DNA of 64,000 nucleotides from Phaeodactylibacter luteus (GCF_007993045.1 NZ_VOOR01000007.1:62001-126000), one strand, 5' to 3'. Numbered from the stretch's first letter, positions 34,758 through 43,469 are shown. Numbers and translations are program-made. Notes: generated from the letters alone by a model not told the origin.

Positions 34758-36380
34758 TTATTTTTTAATGGGGAAGGTGTGGTATTCGAAGGAGGCACGC
34801 TCCGGCGACAAGCTGGCCGCGTATTGATTTTCGCCAACGATGTAGTACTGCAGCTCTTCTCCCGCGGGCGCGTTTTCCAAAATATTGGCGAACACCCCAT
34901 CGGCCTGCATTTCGTCGGCATGAGCGCCATCATCCAAAAGCGGCAGCTTGCGGAAAGCGCCCGTTTTCCCATAACGGTAAAAGAGCCAGGCGGCTTCGGC
35001 CCCGGATATGCTAGCAGCCACCGCCAGGCTGCCACTGCCCAGGTCTATACATTCTACTTCCTCCACAACCGGTTGTGGCTTGGACACTAACGGGTGGGAA
35101 AGCAGGTATTCCTTGCGGGCCTCCATCAGCTCAGCGATGCCGACTATGGCGACCTTATCGGCTTTGGCCGTCTCGTATAGGTTTTTTTCAAACCCCTTGA
35201 CTTCGTAAAGCCGGTTGGTATCGGCCACCACATGCTCCCGGATAAGGGACTGCAGCTTCCGCCCCTCGTGCAGGTAAGTGCTGTCCAAGAAGTTGTCCTC
35301 CACAATGGTTTTGATGTGTGCGATGTACATTTTGCGGTACAAATCGTCAGCCAACAGTTGTGTGATGAGGGGGCGTTTTTCGTTTTTTTGCTTGTAATGG
35401 ATAAAAGGGCTGAGGGTCTGCATGTCTTCCAAAGTCAGCGGTTTGCCCAGCCCATCGTAACGGAACCCGCCAAAAGAGAGGTTGAGGTCCCAAATGATGG
35501 GGTGGAATACCCCGGCTTGGTCTTGGTAGAGGTAGTAATTGTGGCAAAAACGCCCGGTGTAGCTGTCGAGGTTCACCAGTACGCTGTTGAAGGCCAACAT
35601 CCAGAGCGCTTCGTCTACTGCAAAGACAGAATCCAGCTTTTCGGGGCGGTTATTGAGGATGTCCGTCAGGGCGATGAGCTCAGCCCAGCCGTGGTCCGAC
35701 TTCAGCTCGTATTTCCCCATATAGCAGGCCGAGTCCTGCCCCAGGTACTGCAAAGAAGCTTTATCCCCTTCCGGGCAAGAGGAAGGCGCCTCATACCCCC
35801 AGGCCGGGTCGCACTTGAAGAGCACCCCATCGTGCTCGCCAAAATATTGGTCGAGGAGCTCGTCGTCTATAGATTCGGCATTGCTGTAGAGGCCAAAGTA
35901 CTCGTCATTGATGAACACTTTGACGAAATTGGCGCGGGGCGATACCATATACTTGTTGGCGATCTGATAAGACAGTGCCTCTCTCAAAAAAGAAGGGTCT
36001 CTGAAGACGTTGCTCAGCTTGAGCTTATCGTACCCCCCATCAAGTTTATGGCCCTGTTCTGTTTCGTTGACGTCGATATTGAAAGGCAGCTTTGCGTAGT
36101 CGTATTTCCTCACACTGAAGTAAGAGCTGTTGCCCTTGTAGCGTACCCCGGCCCCTTTGAAGGTTTCCCCGTCGAAGCGGACATCGGCGAGCAGGCGCTC
36201 CTCCAGCCCCGACTGCTTCATGGAGTCCAGTATATCGTCCCAATTTTCGTGGTCAAACTGAATATGCACTTCGTGCACTTTGTCCAACTTGTAAAGCGCG
36301 GGGGCCTCAGCCTGCGCGAAAGCCAGTGTTGCCGTTCCGGCGAGCAGGAAAAAGAGGCAGATACTTTTCAGCATAATCAA
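34758..36380 (-). CDS. Secreted CotH kinase family protein (paralogue 1)
   Basis: A 540-residue exported protein with signal peptide LKSICLFFLLAGTATLAFAQ (ATG at 36374 is an alternative start). The CotH domain covers about residues 30-400: HVHIQFDHENWDDILDSM, GVRYKGNSSYFSVRK, FVKVFINDEYFGLYSN and NYYLYQDQAGVFHPIIWDLN, which carries the DLN motif used for metal and ATP binding in characterised spore-coat CotH. The last 110 residues form a separate beta-rich module (LDDGAHADEMQADGVFANIL, EELQYYIVGENQ). CotH proteins phosphorylate secreted proteins in Bacillus; here the target is unknown. It follows paralogue 2 after 83 bases that contain a strong hairpin. Confidence 0.87.
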   Translation of the reverse strand: MIMLKSICLFFLLAGTATLAFAQAEAPALYKLDKVHEVHIQFDHENWDDILDSMKQSGLEERLLADVRFDGETFKGAGVRYKGNSSYFSVRKYDYAKLPFNIDVNETEQGHKLDGGYDKLKLSNVFRDPSFLREALSYQIANKYMVSPRANFVKVFINDEYFGLYSNAESIDDELLDQYFGEHDGVLFKCDPAWGYEAPSSCPEGDKASLQYLGQDSACYMGKYELKSDHGWAELIALTDILNNRPEKLDSVFAVDEALWMLAFNSVLVNLDSYTGRFCHNYYLYQDQAGVFHPIIWDLNLSFGGFRYDGLGKPLTLEDMQTLSPFIHYKQKNEKRPLITQLLADDLYRKMYIAHIKTIVEDNFLDSTYLHEGRKLQSLIREHVVADTNRLYEVKGFEKNLYETAKADKVAIVGIAELMEARKEYLLSHPLVSKPQPVVEEVECIDLGSGSLAVAASISGAEAAWLFYRYGKTGAFRKLPLLDDGAHADEMQADGVFANILENAPAGEELQYYIVGENQYAASLSPERASFEYHTFPIKK

Positions 36381-36402
36381 TTGGGTTGCAATCAGGTAAA
36401 TA

Positions 36403-36436
36403 CCAAAGCCGGCACCATGAACGGCACCGGCTTTGG
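36403..36436 (-). terminator. Hairpin between the two CotH genes
   Basis: CCAAAGCCGG (36403-36412) pairs perfectly with CCGGCTTTGG (36427-36436), loop of 14. On the minus strand it is followed by TATTTACC. It may reduce read-through from paralogue 2 into paralogue 1. Confidence 0.55.
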
Positions 36437-36463
36437 CAGTCTAGTCAGTAAAGCTGACGCTGT

Positions 36464-38089
36464 TTATTGGTTGAGCTCTTCTAGGTTGGCAGTGTGCTGT
36501 TCATACATATAACGCGTGGGGTGGAAAGCTGCTGCTTTCGCGTTTTCGGCGTAAATATAGTACTCTATTGCGGCAGCGCCTGCTGTAGGCTTAACGGTGG
36601 CACCAAAAACCCCGTCGGAAGCCTCGCCATCGTTGTGGGCGCCATCATCGTACATTTTCATGGATTTGAATGGAGCCCCGGACGTGAAGCGGTAATAGAC
36701 TTGCACCTCACTGGGGAACTGCCCTACTGTAGCTTGAATTTTGAAGTCGGCCACTTTCTCAGGGGAAAACTGCTCCCTGCGGGCGACAGCAATATCAGAA
36801 ATTTCAGGGGGCACTACGGCCAGCACCACCTCTTTTTTAAGGTATTCTGTGCGTGGGCTCATCAGCTCCTTCAGCCCGGGGATGCGGCTGCGCTTGCCGA
36901 TGGTTTCTTCCAGGCTGTTGTCGAAATCTTCCATGGCATAATACCGGTTCTCATCAGATTCGAATGCCTCTCGGATCAGCTCTTGCAGGCTGCTGATGCG
37001 CTCTAGGTACTGGTCCTTGCGGAAAACCTCGTTCACCAGGGTACGGATGTGAGCCAGGTACATCTTTTTGTACTGTTCTTGGCTGAGCAGCTTGCTGATC
37101 AATGGCTTGGCACTATTGTTGAGGTGGAGCAGAGGGTCCATTTCCTGTAGCTCTTTGAGCTTAAGGTCGGAGCCAACTCCAGTATTTTTGTAACTGCCAA
37201 AGCAGAGGTTGAGATCGAACAGGATGGGGGTAAACTTCCCGTTTTCGTCCTTATAAAGGTAGTAGTTCTCGCTGTATCGGCCCGTGTAGGAGCTCAGGTT
37301 GACCAAAACGTTGTTGAAAGCGAGCATCCACAGGGTACGGTCTACATGCAAAACGCGCCCGATCTCCTCGGGCTTCTGGTCTAGGAGATAGGTAAGCTCG
37401 ATCAAATCGTCCCACCCTGATTCAGAAAGCAGCTGAAAATTGTGGAGGTAGCACTTGGCGCTCTCATCAAACTGCAGCGAGCCGAAGACATCAGATTTGC
37501 AGCCGGCAGGCTCAGGGTCGAGCAGGTTGGGGGAACAGCGCAGGAAGGTGCCGTCCTTGTGCCCAAATGTGCGGCTCAGGAAAGCATCATCCACGGGCTC
37601 AATATTGACGAACAGCCCGTAATACTCACCGTTGACGAAAACGCGGGCGTAGTTGGCCATGGGGGCCGGCATATACTGCCGGGCGACTTCATACCCGAAT
37701 ACTTCCCGGACCATGCTGGGGTCGCGCAGTGCGCTGGAGAGCTTTACGGTGCTGCGCCCTTCATAGTTCTGCTCCTTGTCAATAAAATTGAGCTTAAGGT
37801 AAAGGCTGTTGCGCTTGTTGCCTGGCTGGAAAGAACGGCTTTCCCGGTAACGGACCCCAATATCGCTAAAGCGCTGCCCGTTGATCTCGACCGTGCCGAG
37901 CAGGAGACCTTCGCCATTGAACCGCAGGGAGTCGAGAGCGTAGCGCCAGTTTTCCTGTTCAAAGCTGATTTTGATCTCCTGAATGGTGCCCACATCATAG
38001 AAAGACTGCGCCCCTTCTTCCTGTGCCTGTGCCCAGGAAAAGATGCAGCTTAAGCATAAGCCCAGAAAGATCCGTGTTGTTTTTTTCAT
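36464..38089 (-). CDS. Secreted CotH kinase family protein (paralogue 2)
   Basis: A 541-residue exported protein with signal peptide FLGLCLSCIFSWAQAQ. It has the same plan as its neighbour: CotH domain with EIKISFEQENWRYALDSL, GVRYRESRSFQPGNKRNS, YARVFVNGEYYGLFVNIEPV and NYYLYKDENGKFTPILFDLN, then the C-terminal module MYDDGAHNDGEASDGVFGA. The pair is clearly a tandem duplication that has diverged widely. It opens the CotH-CotH-YheT transcript; the 470 bases upstream hold no other gene. In paralogue 1 the RYKGNSS motif is intact, here it reads RYRESRS, so the two may differ in activity. Confidence 0.87.
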   Translation of the reverse strand: MKKTTRIFLGLCLSCIFSWAQAQEEGAQSFYDVGTIQEIKISFEQENWRYALDSLRFNGEGLLLGTVEINGQRFSDIGVRYRESRSFQPGNKRNSLYLKLNFIDKEQNYEGRSTVKLSSALRDPSMVREVFGYEVARQYMPAPMANYARVFVNGEYYGLFVNIEPVDDAFLSRTFGHKDGTFLRCSPNLLDPEPAGCKSDVFGSLQFDESAKCYLHNFQLLSESGWDDLIELTYLLDQKPEEIGRVLHVDRTLWMLAFNNVLVNLSSYTGRYSENYYLYKDENGKFTPILFDLNLCFGSYKNTGVGSDLKLKELQEMDPLLHLNNSAKPLISKLLSQEQYKKMYLAHIRTLVNEVFRKDQYLERISSLQELIREAFESDENRYYAMEDFDNSLEETIGKRSRIPGLKELMSPRTEYLKKEVVLAVVPPEISDIAVARREQFSPEKVADFKIQATVGQFPSEVQVYYRFTSGAPFKSMKMYDDGAHNDGEASDGVFGATVKPTAGAAAIEYYIYAENAKAAAFHPTRYMYEQHTANLEELNQ

Positions 38090-38559
38090 GTCAGAAAGGT
38101 ATGAAGAAGTTTTTCAGGATTTAAATCTCGTGCGCGGCCAGGCTGCATCCATAGATTTTGCACACTTGCCTTTATCCGTGCTGAGCCTTGAAGCAGGTTT
38201 AATAATCATTTCGCCCGGCAAATCAGCCATCTAGGGCGCGGTCCGTTTGCTGGCCGCCGCGTTGGGCGAGCCAAACAGCAAAGGCAGCAAAACTACCAGG
38301 CTCCTAAACAATTGGTTTACAGGAGTCAGCATTTTAAACATCCGCTCAGGCTATGAAGCAATTGCCTGTCCATACGCCAGAGATTTGAAACGCTTTTCTT
38401 GTCAAGAGCCGGTGAGCGCACCTGCACAGTAAAAGTGAGGGGCAAGCGCTTGCAGGCTAAATTTCAAATATGGAATAATCTAATTTATCCCTAGTGCAAT
38501 ATTAAGAAATATTCTTTAGAAGGATGCCGGGGTTTTCGCCTGCTTCTTTGCCAAAAGGG
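38090..38559. other. Gene-free stretch upstream of the CotH operon
   Basis: 470 bases with no convincing coding region. It contains a 12-base perfect palindrome GCAAGCGCTTGC at 38442-38453 and an AT-rich part (38455-38520) that should hold the promoter of the CotH genes or the end of the small membrane protein transcript. No element of the form CAAAnnTA could be picked with confidence. Confidence 0.4.
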
Positions 38560-38778
38560 CTACCCCATCAGTTCCAGCAGATGCAGGTAGATGTTGATGG
38601 CCATAATAGCCATGACAGCCAGGCCGCCCAAGCGCAGCCACCAGCCGTTCTTCTCCCGGAAGGCAGCTGCTTTTTGGGCTGAAGCCTGCTCCACCTTGAT
38701 CCTGCCGGTGGCGAAAAGGTACAGGTATACACCGAAACCAAAAAAAGCGAATTCGAGCAACAAACCCAGGTACTCCAT
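38560..38778 (-). CDS. Small two-helix membrane protein
   Basis: A 72-residue protein with two hydrophobic helices (about residues 3-24, LGLLLEFAFFGFGVYLYLFA, and 48-70, LRLGGLAVMAIMAINIYLHL) separated by a charged loop. No family is recognised. It starts 22 bases after the asparaginase-like gene on the same strand, which supports a real gene in that transcript. The overlapping alternative frame of similar length is less hydrophobic and less likely. Confidence 0.6.
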   Translation of the reverse strand: MEYLGLLLEFAFFGFGVYLYLFATGRIKVEQASAQKAAAFREKNGWWLRLGGLAVMAIMAINIYLHLLELMG

Positions 38779-38800
38779 TTTCTTTTCAATTTAAGCAGCT

Positions 38801-39295
38801 TCAGCCGTTCAGTTCTTCAAAGAAACCGGTCTTTTTGTTTTTCCGGACGTTGTCCCATGGAAAAAACCGGCCGTTCATGACTACGTAGATGCCTGGCGTG
38901 AGCACTTGCACGAAAGCCAGGGCACTGCCCAAGTTGAAAAAGCCATCAGAAGAAGTCCCGAAAGCATAGGGGATCATAGCGCCGGTCAGGACCACCGTCT
39001 TGTCTTTTATACCAGATTGTGCGAGATAACTGGCCGTTTCCACCAAACGGTCTGTGCCGTGGGTGACCAAGATTTTATCATGCAGGGACCTGCGGCAGTT
39101 GAAAGCGATGATCTCACGGTCTTCCTCCCTCATTTCCAGGCTATCCACCATCATTAAGGTTTTTACGTCGACCTCAAGCGTAGAGCGCCCCCGCTCAAAC
39201 ATACTGGGCAGGTGGGTGTCCTTAAAAAAGAGCTGGCCGGTGATGTAATTGTACTCCTTATCAAAAGTACCGCCGGTAACAAAGACCTGTATCAT
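38801..39295 (-). CDS. Single-domain asparaginase-like protein
   Basis: A 164-residue protein matching only the N-terminal domain of type I/II L-asparaginases: the first signature MIQVFVTGGTFDKEYN at residues 1-16 with the nucleophile-type threonine, the second signature ILVTHGTDRLVETASYL, and VVLTGAMIPYAFGTS. Full asparaginases are about 330 residues; here the C-terminal domain is absent and the frame closes normally, so this is a short form rather than a visible truncation. The start at 39293-39295 puts the signature at the N-terminus, as in other short Bacteroidota members. Amidohydrolase activity is uncertain. Confidence 0.8.
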   Translation of the reverse strand: MIQVFVTGGTFDKEYNYITGQLFFKDTHLPSMFERGRSTLEVDVKTLMMVDSLEMREEDREIIAFNCRRSLHDKILVTHGTDRLVETASYLAQSGIKDKTVVLTGAMIPYAFGTSSDGFFNLGSALAFVQVLTPGIYVVMNGRFFPWDNVRKNKKTGFFEELNG

Positions 39296-39507
39296 AAAAT
39301 GTAGGATAAAGTGATGCCCTTTCAGGCTGCGGCAATAATACGACAAATGAGGGCCGCCGCCAAGGGCTGTGCTGTTCAAAAATAAAGATTGGCTGCTGCC
39401 TGGCAGCTGCCTGCCTGCTTTTTGGTCGGGATTATGCCCGGTGTTCATCCAAAAAAATTGGCACAGCCTTACCTCTCGCCCATTTTGCCTGGGCAAATGC
39501 AACAACT

Positions 39508-40395
39508 ATGCGAGTACTCCACATCGACAACCTCAGCAAGCATTATGGCCGCATCAAAGCCGTAGAACGGCTCAGCCTTGAAGTAGAAGCGGGTATGGCC
39601 TATGGCATACTCGGGCCCAATGGCAGTGGCAAAACCACTACCCTGGGCATGGTACTGGGCATTACCCGGCCTGCGTCCGGAAGTTTTGAATGGTTTGAAG
39701 GGCGCTATGGAGCCGGCCACCGCCGGCACTTGGGCGCCTTGCTGGAAACCCCCAATTTCTATCCCTACCTCAATGCGGAAAAAAACCTGAGCCTGGTGGC
39801 CCACATTAAAGGCGCCCCCACTCACAACCTGGACGAACTCCTGGAGCTGGTCAACCTCAGGCACCGCAAAACCTCCCGCTTCAGCACCTATTCCCTGGGC
39901 ATGAAGCAGCGCCTGGCTATTGCAGCAGCCATGATCGGCGATCCTGAAGTCTTGATCCTAGACGAGCCGACCAACGGGCTAGACCCACAAGGCATCGCTG
40001 AAGTGAGGGAGACCATCCGCCGCATCGCTGGCACCGGCAAAACCATTATCATGGCCAGCCATATACTGGATGAGGTCGAAAAGGTCTGCTCTCATGTTGG
40101 CATCATCAAAAACGGGCAGCTGCTTGCTTCCGGCACTGTAGGCGCTATCATCAGCGACGACTATCTGGTGGAGCTTGGGGCGGAAGACCTGAGCACCCTG
40201 CACAAAGCCTTGCTCAGCCACCCGGGCATCAAAAAGGCCCCGATCGAGGAAGGGCTTATCATAGCCCACTTCGATGAAAAGCGCTCTACCGCCGAGATCA
40301 ATGCCTGGGCTTTTCAGCAAGGCATCACCCTGAGCCACCTGCGCCCCATCAGAAAAAGCCTGGAGGCCGAATTCCTCGAGATCACGTCCAATTAA
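39508..40395 (+). CDS. ABC transporter ATP-binding protein
   Basis: A 295-residue nucleotide-binding subunit. Walker A GPNGSGKTT is at residues 36-44, the signature YSLGMKQRL near residue 127 and Walker B VLILDEPTNGLDPQG near residue 147, followed by an H-loop (IMASHILDEVEKVC). The C-terminal 80 residues are the accessory part found in drug- and bacteriocin-type ABC-2 exporters. It is followed after 12 bases by its membrane partner. The substrate is unknown. The 212 bases upstream of it hold no other gene. Confidence 0.93.
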   Translation: MRVLHIDNLSKHYGRIKAVERLSLEVEAGMAYGILGPNGSGKTTTLGMVLGITRPASGSFEWFEGRYGAGHRRHLGALLETPNFYPYLNAEKNLSLVAHIKGAPTHNLDELLELVNLRHRKTSRFSTYSLGMKQRLAIAAAMIGDPEVLILDEPTNGLDPQGIAEVRETIRRIAGTGKTIIMASHILDEVEKVCSHVGIIKNGQLLASGTVGAIISDDYLVELGAEDLSTLHKALLSHPGIKKAPIEEGLIIAHFDEKRSTAEINAWAFQQGITLSHLRPIRKSLEAEFLEITSN

Positions 40396-40407
40396 GCCCC
40401 AACAACT

Positions 40408-41214
40408 ATGCTGCACCTTCTCCAACTGGAATGGAAAAAATTCAACTCGCATACGGCTTTCCGCCTGTTTATATTGTTCTATCTTTTGTTGCTGCCCTCT
40501 ACCCTGCTTGTAGGCCTGCGGTTCGACGAGCTGCCGCCGCCCCTTTATTCCAATGACGTTTTCTTTATGTTCCCCACGGTTTGGGAATACCTGGGCTATA
40601 TCGGCAACTGGCTTTGCTTCTTTTTCTTTGGCTTTTTATCCATCATCATCGTCACCAACGAGTACAGCTACAAAACCCTGCGGCAGAACATCATTACGGG
40701 CATGAGCCGAAAATCTTTTTTCCTGGGCAAGCTGTATTTCATTTTGGCCATCAGCCTGGCCGCCACGCTTTACTACGCCCTGTGCGGCTTCCTCATCGGC
40801 TACCTGAACACTGAGGCCATCTACTGGCACAAGGTGATGCAAAACGCAGATTACATCCCCCGCTATTTCCTGATGTGCATGGGCTACATGAGCTTTGGGC
40901 TTTTCCTAGGGTTCATGATCCGCCGTACCGGGCTTGCACTTTTTGTTTACCTCACTTATGTCATGTTTTTGGAGCTCATCCTGAGGTGGGGCGTGCACAT
41001 GCAGATCATAGCGCACAGGAGCATGCACTTCTACCCTATGAATGCGGTAGAAGACCTGGTCTCGGTACCTTTTTTAGAGATGGCCGACGAGTTCATTTCC
41101 AAATACGGGTTCAGCATTTATCTACAGCCGGGCGAAGCTGCTATCACAGTCTTGGTTTACAGCAGCTTGTTCTTGTACCTGGCCTACCGTAGGGTAGCTT
41201 ATTCCGATTTATAA
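40408..41214 (+). CDS. ABC-2 type transporter permease
   Basis: A 268-residue membrane protein with six predicted helices, for example RLFILFYLLLLPSTLLVG, YIGNWLCFFFFGFLSIIIV, LYFILAISLAATLYYALCG and ITVLVYSSLFLYLAYRR. The motif EYSYKTLRQNIITGMSR after the second helix is typical of ABC-2 permeases, in the part that touches the ATPase. It follows the ATP-binding gene directly and forms a two-gene exporter. Its stop is followed by the IS605-type relic. Confidence 0.85.
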   Translation: MLHLLQLEWKKFNSHTAFRLFILFYLLLLPSTLLVGLRFDELPPPLYSNDVFFMFPTVWEYLGYIGNWLCFFFFGFLSIIIVTNEYSYKTLRQNIITGMSRKSFFLGKLYFILAISLAATLYYALCGFLIGYLNTEAIYWHKVMQNADYIPRYFLMCMGYMSFGLFLGFMIRRTGLALFVYLTYVMFLELILRWGVHMQIIAHRSMHFYPMNAVEDLVSVPFLEMADEFISKYGFSIYLQPGEAAITVLVYSSLFLYLAYRRVAYSDL

Positions 41215-41269
41215 AGGGAGCGTAAACCCCACCGATCTTTAGCCTGTGGGAGGCACGCGGCCAATGTTG

Positions 41270-41424
41270 TACACTTGCAATGTCGGCATAAGACATTAAA
41301 ACCTCGTAAGGGCCTTGCGAGTACACGGGTGGAGCGACAGTAAGGCTTCTAACTTCTTAGGAAGCAGTAAGCAAGTTGCTGTGAAACCTGAAGCCCCTTT
41401 GTCTTTAGCAAATAGGTAGTTCAC
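41270..41424 (+). mobile_element. Relic right end of an IS200/IS605-type element: tnpB tail and omega-RNA
   Basis: The stretch reads as the decayed last codons of TnpB: IKTS, a stop at 41307, then GPCEYTGGATVRLLTS (41310-41357), then after a one-base frame change SSKQVAVKPEAPLSLANR and a stop at 41417-41419. KQ(V/L)AVKPEAPxSL is the usual C-terminus of TnpB proteins. The same DNA ends GAAGCCCCTTTGTCTTTAGC followed by AAATAGGTAGTTCAC, the usual end of the omega-RNA (reRNA) scaffold that overlaps tnpB. No tnpA, no rest of tnpB and no left end are visible. The last bases GTTCAC provide the stop codon of the convergent Kdo transferase gene. Recognition rests on family knowledge, not on a database search. 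Confidence 0.7.
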
Positions 41425-42665
41425 AAACAGGGCAGGATAAACTTCAGCGCAATGGCTGTAGCCCCTTGGCGCTCTTCGATATAAGCTTTGGCATGGGCAG
41501 AAGCAGCCTGCCAAGCTTGCCCATCCTCCCAAGTTTTGAATTGCTGCGAAAGGCGGTGCACATCCTCCACCACTGCCCCTCCCCCTTTTGCTACGAGGTA
41601 GCGGGCTTCTTCGAACTTCCCGTACTTTGGCCCGAACACCACCGGCAGGCCAAATGCAATGGGCTCTAAGGTGTTGTGCAGGCCGGTTTTAAACCCGCCC
41701 CCGATAAAAGCGAACCGCCCATAACGGTATAAAGCGGAGAGCATCCCAATGTTGTCGATAAGCAGTACCTGGGCTTCCTTTGCGCTTTGCCGTTTCTCGA
41801 GCTCACTGTACCGGGCGCAGCTCACGTCCAAAGCAGCCTCTATGGCCATCAGTTTGGCCGCCTCTATTTCATGCGGGGCAATGATCACCTTCCAATGCGC
41901 AGGCAGGTGAGCATTGATAAACGGCAGCAACACGGCTTCATCTTCTGGCCAGGTGCTCCCGGCCACCAAAATTGCCGACTTGCCGGCGAAAGCTTCAACC
42001 AATGGGAAAACAGGGGCCTGCTGTGCGATAGCCGCCACGCGGTCCACCCTGGTATCTCCTGCCACAGTGACCTGTTCTACCCCCGCTCCCCTCAGCAGCA
42101 CTGCTGAAGCTTCAGCCTGTACCATCAGATGGGAAAAGCCTTGCAGCACGCGGAGCATCTTTTTGCCGTAAGGCCGGAAAAACACCTGCCCTGACCGGAA
42201 AAGGCCACTGACCAAAAATAAGGGCAGCCCTCTCCGCTGTACTTCCTTCAGCAGGTTGAACCAAAATTCGTACTTCACAAACACCACGACATCTGGCGCC
42301 CAGATATCCAGGAACTCCCTGGCGTTGGCGGGGGTATCAAGCGGCAGATAAACAACAAAATCGGCCCCGCCATAGCTTTTGCGCAGTTCGTAGCCAGAGG
42401 GGGAGAAAAACGTGAGCAGCACTTTTGTGCCAGGCTTTTGCTGCCTCACGGCCTCTATCACCGGGCGCCCCTGTTCAAATTCCCCCAAGCTTGCGCAGTG
42501 CACCCACAGCAAAGGGGCTTGCCCTTTAGCCGAAGACAGTTGGCGGTGTTTTGTCTTCCACCCTTTGCGGCCATCAGACCATTGCCGGGCTTTAGGGTGG
42601 AAAAAAGCGGCCAGCCAAAGGGCCCAGCCGTAGGCCCGCACTGCAGCCGTGTACATGCCCATCAT
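41421..42665 (-). CDS. waaA: 3-deoxy-D-manno-octulosonic acid (Kdo) transferase
   Basis: Inner-membrane-associated glycosyltransferase (KdtA/WaaA, GT30) that adds Kdo to lipid A. The 414 residues begin with a single N-terminal hydrophobic segment (AVRAYGWALWLAAFF), then WVHCASLGEFEQGRPVIEAV, the family's GEFEQ motif with catalytic Glu, VFVKYEFWFNLLKEVQRRGL, and FIGGGFKTGLHNTLEPIAFG in the C-terminal Rossmann domain. The ATG directly abuts the stop of the barrel gene before it. The final codons CLPCL-stop region lies inside the IS605-type right end, so the C-terminus may have been changed by an old insertion. KdsB, which makes CMP-Kdo, is in the same window at 54.7 kb. Confidence 0.93.
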   Translation of the reverse strand: MMGMYTAAVRAYGWALWLAAFFHPKARQWSDGRKGWKTKHRQLSSAKGQAPLLWVHCASLGEFEQGRPVIEAVRQQKPGTKVLLTFFSPSGYELRKSYGGADFVVYLPLDTPANAREFLDIWAPDVVVFVKYEFWFNLLKEVQRRGLPLFLVSGLFRSGQVFFRPYGKKMLRVLQGFSHLMVQAEASAVLLRGAGVEQVTVAGDTRVDRVAAIAQQAPVFPLVEAFAGKSAILVAGSTWPEDEAVLLPFINAHLPAHWKVIIAPHEIEAAKLMAIEAALDVSCARYSELEKRQSAKEAQVLLIDNIGMLSALYRYGRFAFIGGGFKTGLHNTLEPIAFGLPVVFGPKYGKFEEARYLVAKGGGAVVEDVHRLSQQFKTWEDGQAWQAASAHAKAYIEERQGATAIALKFILPCL

Positions 42666-43448
42666 TTAATAATAAATTTCTTCAGATGCACGCTCGCCCA
42701 CATAAAATGGCAGTACCCAGCCTACCCGCAGCCCCACATTGAAATCTAGCCGGCTCGCAGTATCCTGAGTGCGGGTATCGAAATCAAAACTGCGGCGGCT
42801 CATAGTGAAGCCCTGGGTCAATTCCAGCCCGGCAAAAAAGTTGATGCGCTTGTTGGTGCTCAAAATCTGATACCCCACAAACTCTGTAAAAGCCAGCCCA
42901 TTGGTCAGGCGGTCGTACCCTTTCTTGTACTCATCGTCAAGCTGAGGGACAAACCTGAGCGGGTCGTCCTGAATCCGGATTTTGTGCTGCAGCAGGCCTG
43001 CGCTCACGGTCACCCTCAAGCCCGAACGCGGGTTGCGTGGGCCGAGGGGGATAAGCTTGCCGACATGGGCCCCAGCATAAAACCCTCGCATGCGGAGCTG
43101 AATGTCGGCAAAAGTCCGGTCGTTGCCAATGATGAACCCTTGGTCGGTGATAAGGGCAGAAAGGGGGTTCTCCGCAACTTGATTGCCGAAAAAGTAGTTC
43201 ATCTCTGCCCCTAGCAGCCAGTTGCCACGGTCTGTGATCCATTCCAATCCCGTACCGACACTGAAGTGGTTGCCAAAGCGTCTGCCCAGATCGCCACCTG
43301 GCGAATGGCCTCCATAGCTGATGTGGTAGAGCACGCCGTTGCCCCGGTTGATGTCAAACTCTCCATACTCCTGAGCAATGCCCCTTGCTGACCAGCACAA
43401 TAGCAGCAGCATTGCCCCGGCCCGTATCCCATTTATAAGCTTCATCAA
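42666..43448 (-). CDS. Predicted outer-membrane barrel protein upstream of waaA
   Basis: A 260-residue exported protein; signal peptide AGAMLLLLCWSARGIAQ. The rest is strand-rich (VLYHISYGGHSPGGDLGRRF, NWLLGAEMNYFFGNQVAEN, RLDFNVGLRVGWVLPFYVG) with long tight turns, a barrel or lipocalin-like pattern. No named family recognised. Its stop codon is immediately followed by the start of the Kdo transferase gene, so the two are translated from one message, which hints at a cell-envelope role. A promoter of the Bacteroidota type lies 13 bases upstream. Confidence 0.65.
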   Translation of the reverse strand: MMKLINGIRAGAMLLLLCWSARGIAQEYGEFDINRGNGVLYHISYGGHSPGGDLGRRFGNHFSVGTGLEWITDRGNWLLGAEMNYFFGNQVAENPLSALITDQGFIIGNDRTFADIQLRMRGFYAGAHVGKLIPLGPRNPRSGLRVTVSAGLLQHKIRIQDDPLRFVPQLDDEYKKGYDRLTNGLAFTEFVGYQILSTNKRINFFAGLELTQGFTMSRRSFDFDTRTQDTASRLDFNVGLRVGWVLPFYVGERASEEIYY

Positions 43449-43461
43449 TTTGCTTTTGCCG

Positions 43462-43469
43462 CAAAGTTA
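43462..43469 (-). promoter_or_regulatory. -7 element before the barrel-waaA operon
   Basis: On the minus strand TAACTTTG fits TAnnTTTG and is followed by CGGCAAAAGC and the start codon, leaving a leader of only about 8-10 bases. The following TTTGCGGCAAAA is shared with the promoter at 56956. Confidence 0.5.

Noticed and set aside
35232-36512. 426-codon plus-strand frame across the first CotH gene
   Set aside because: Antisense to a well-supported exported protein, no motif of its own; a shadow of codon bias.
38442-38453. GCAAGCGCTTGC palindrome as an operator
   Set aside because: A shorter form (CAAGCGCTTG) also occurs near 61868 by chance-like context, it is over 350 bases from the CotH start, and no regulator is nearby.
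41296-41532. Minus-strand frame running from waaA into the IS605-type relic
   Set aside because: It overlaps the end of waaA in another frame and has no family similarity; the plus-strand TnpB-like reading explains the region better.
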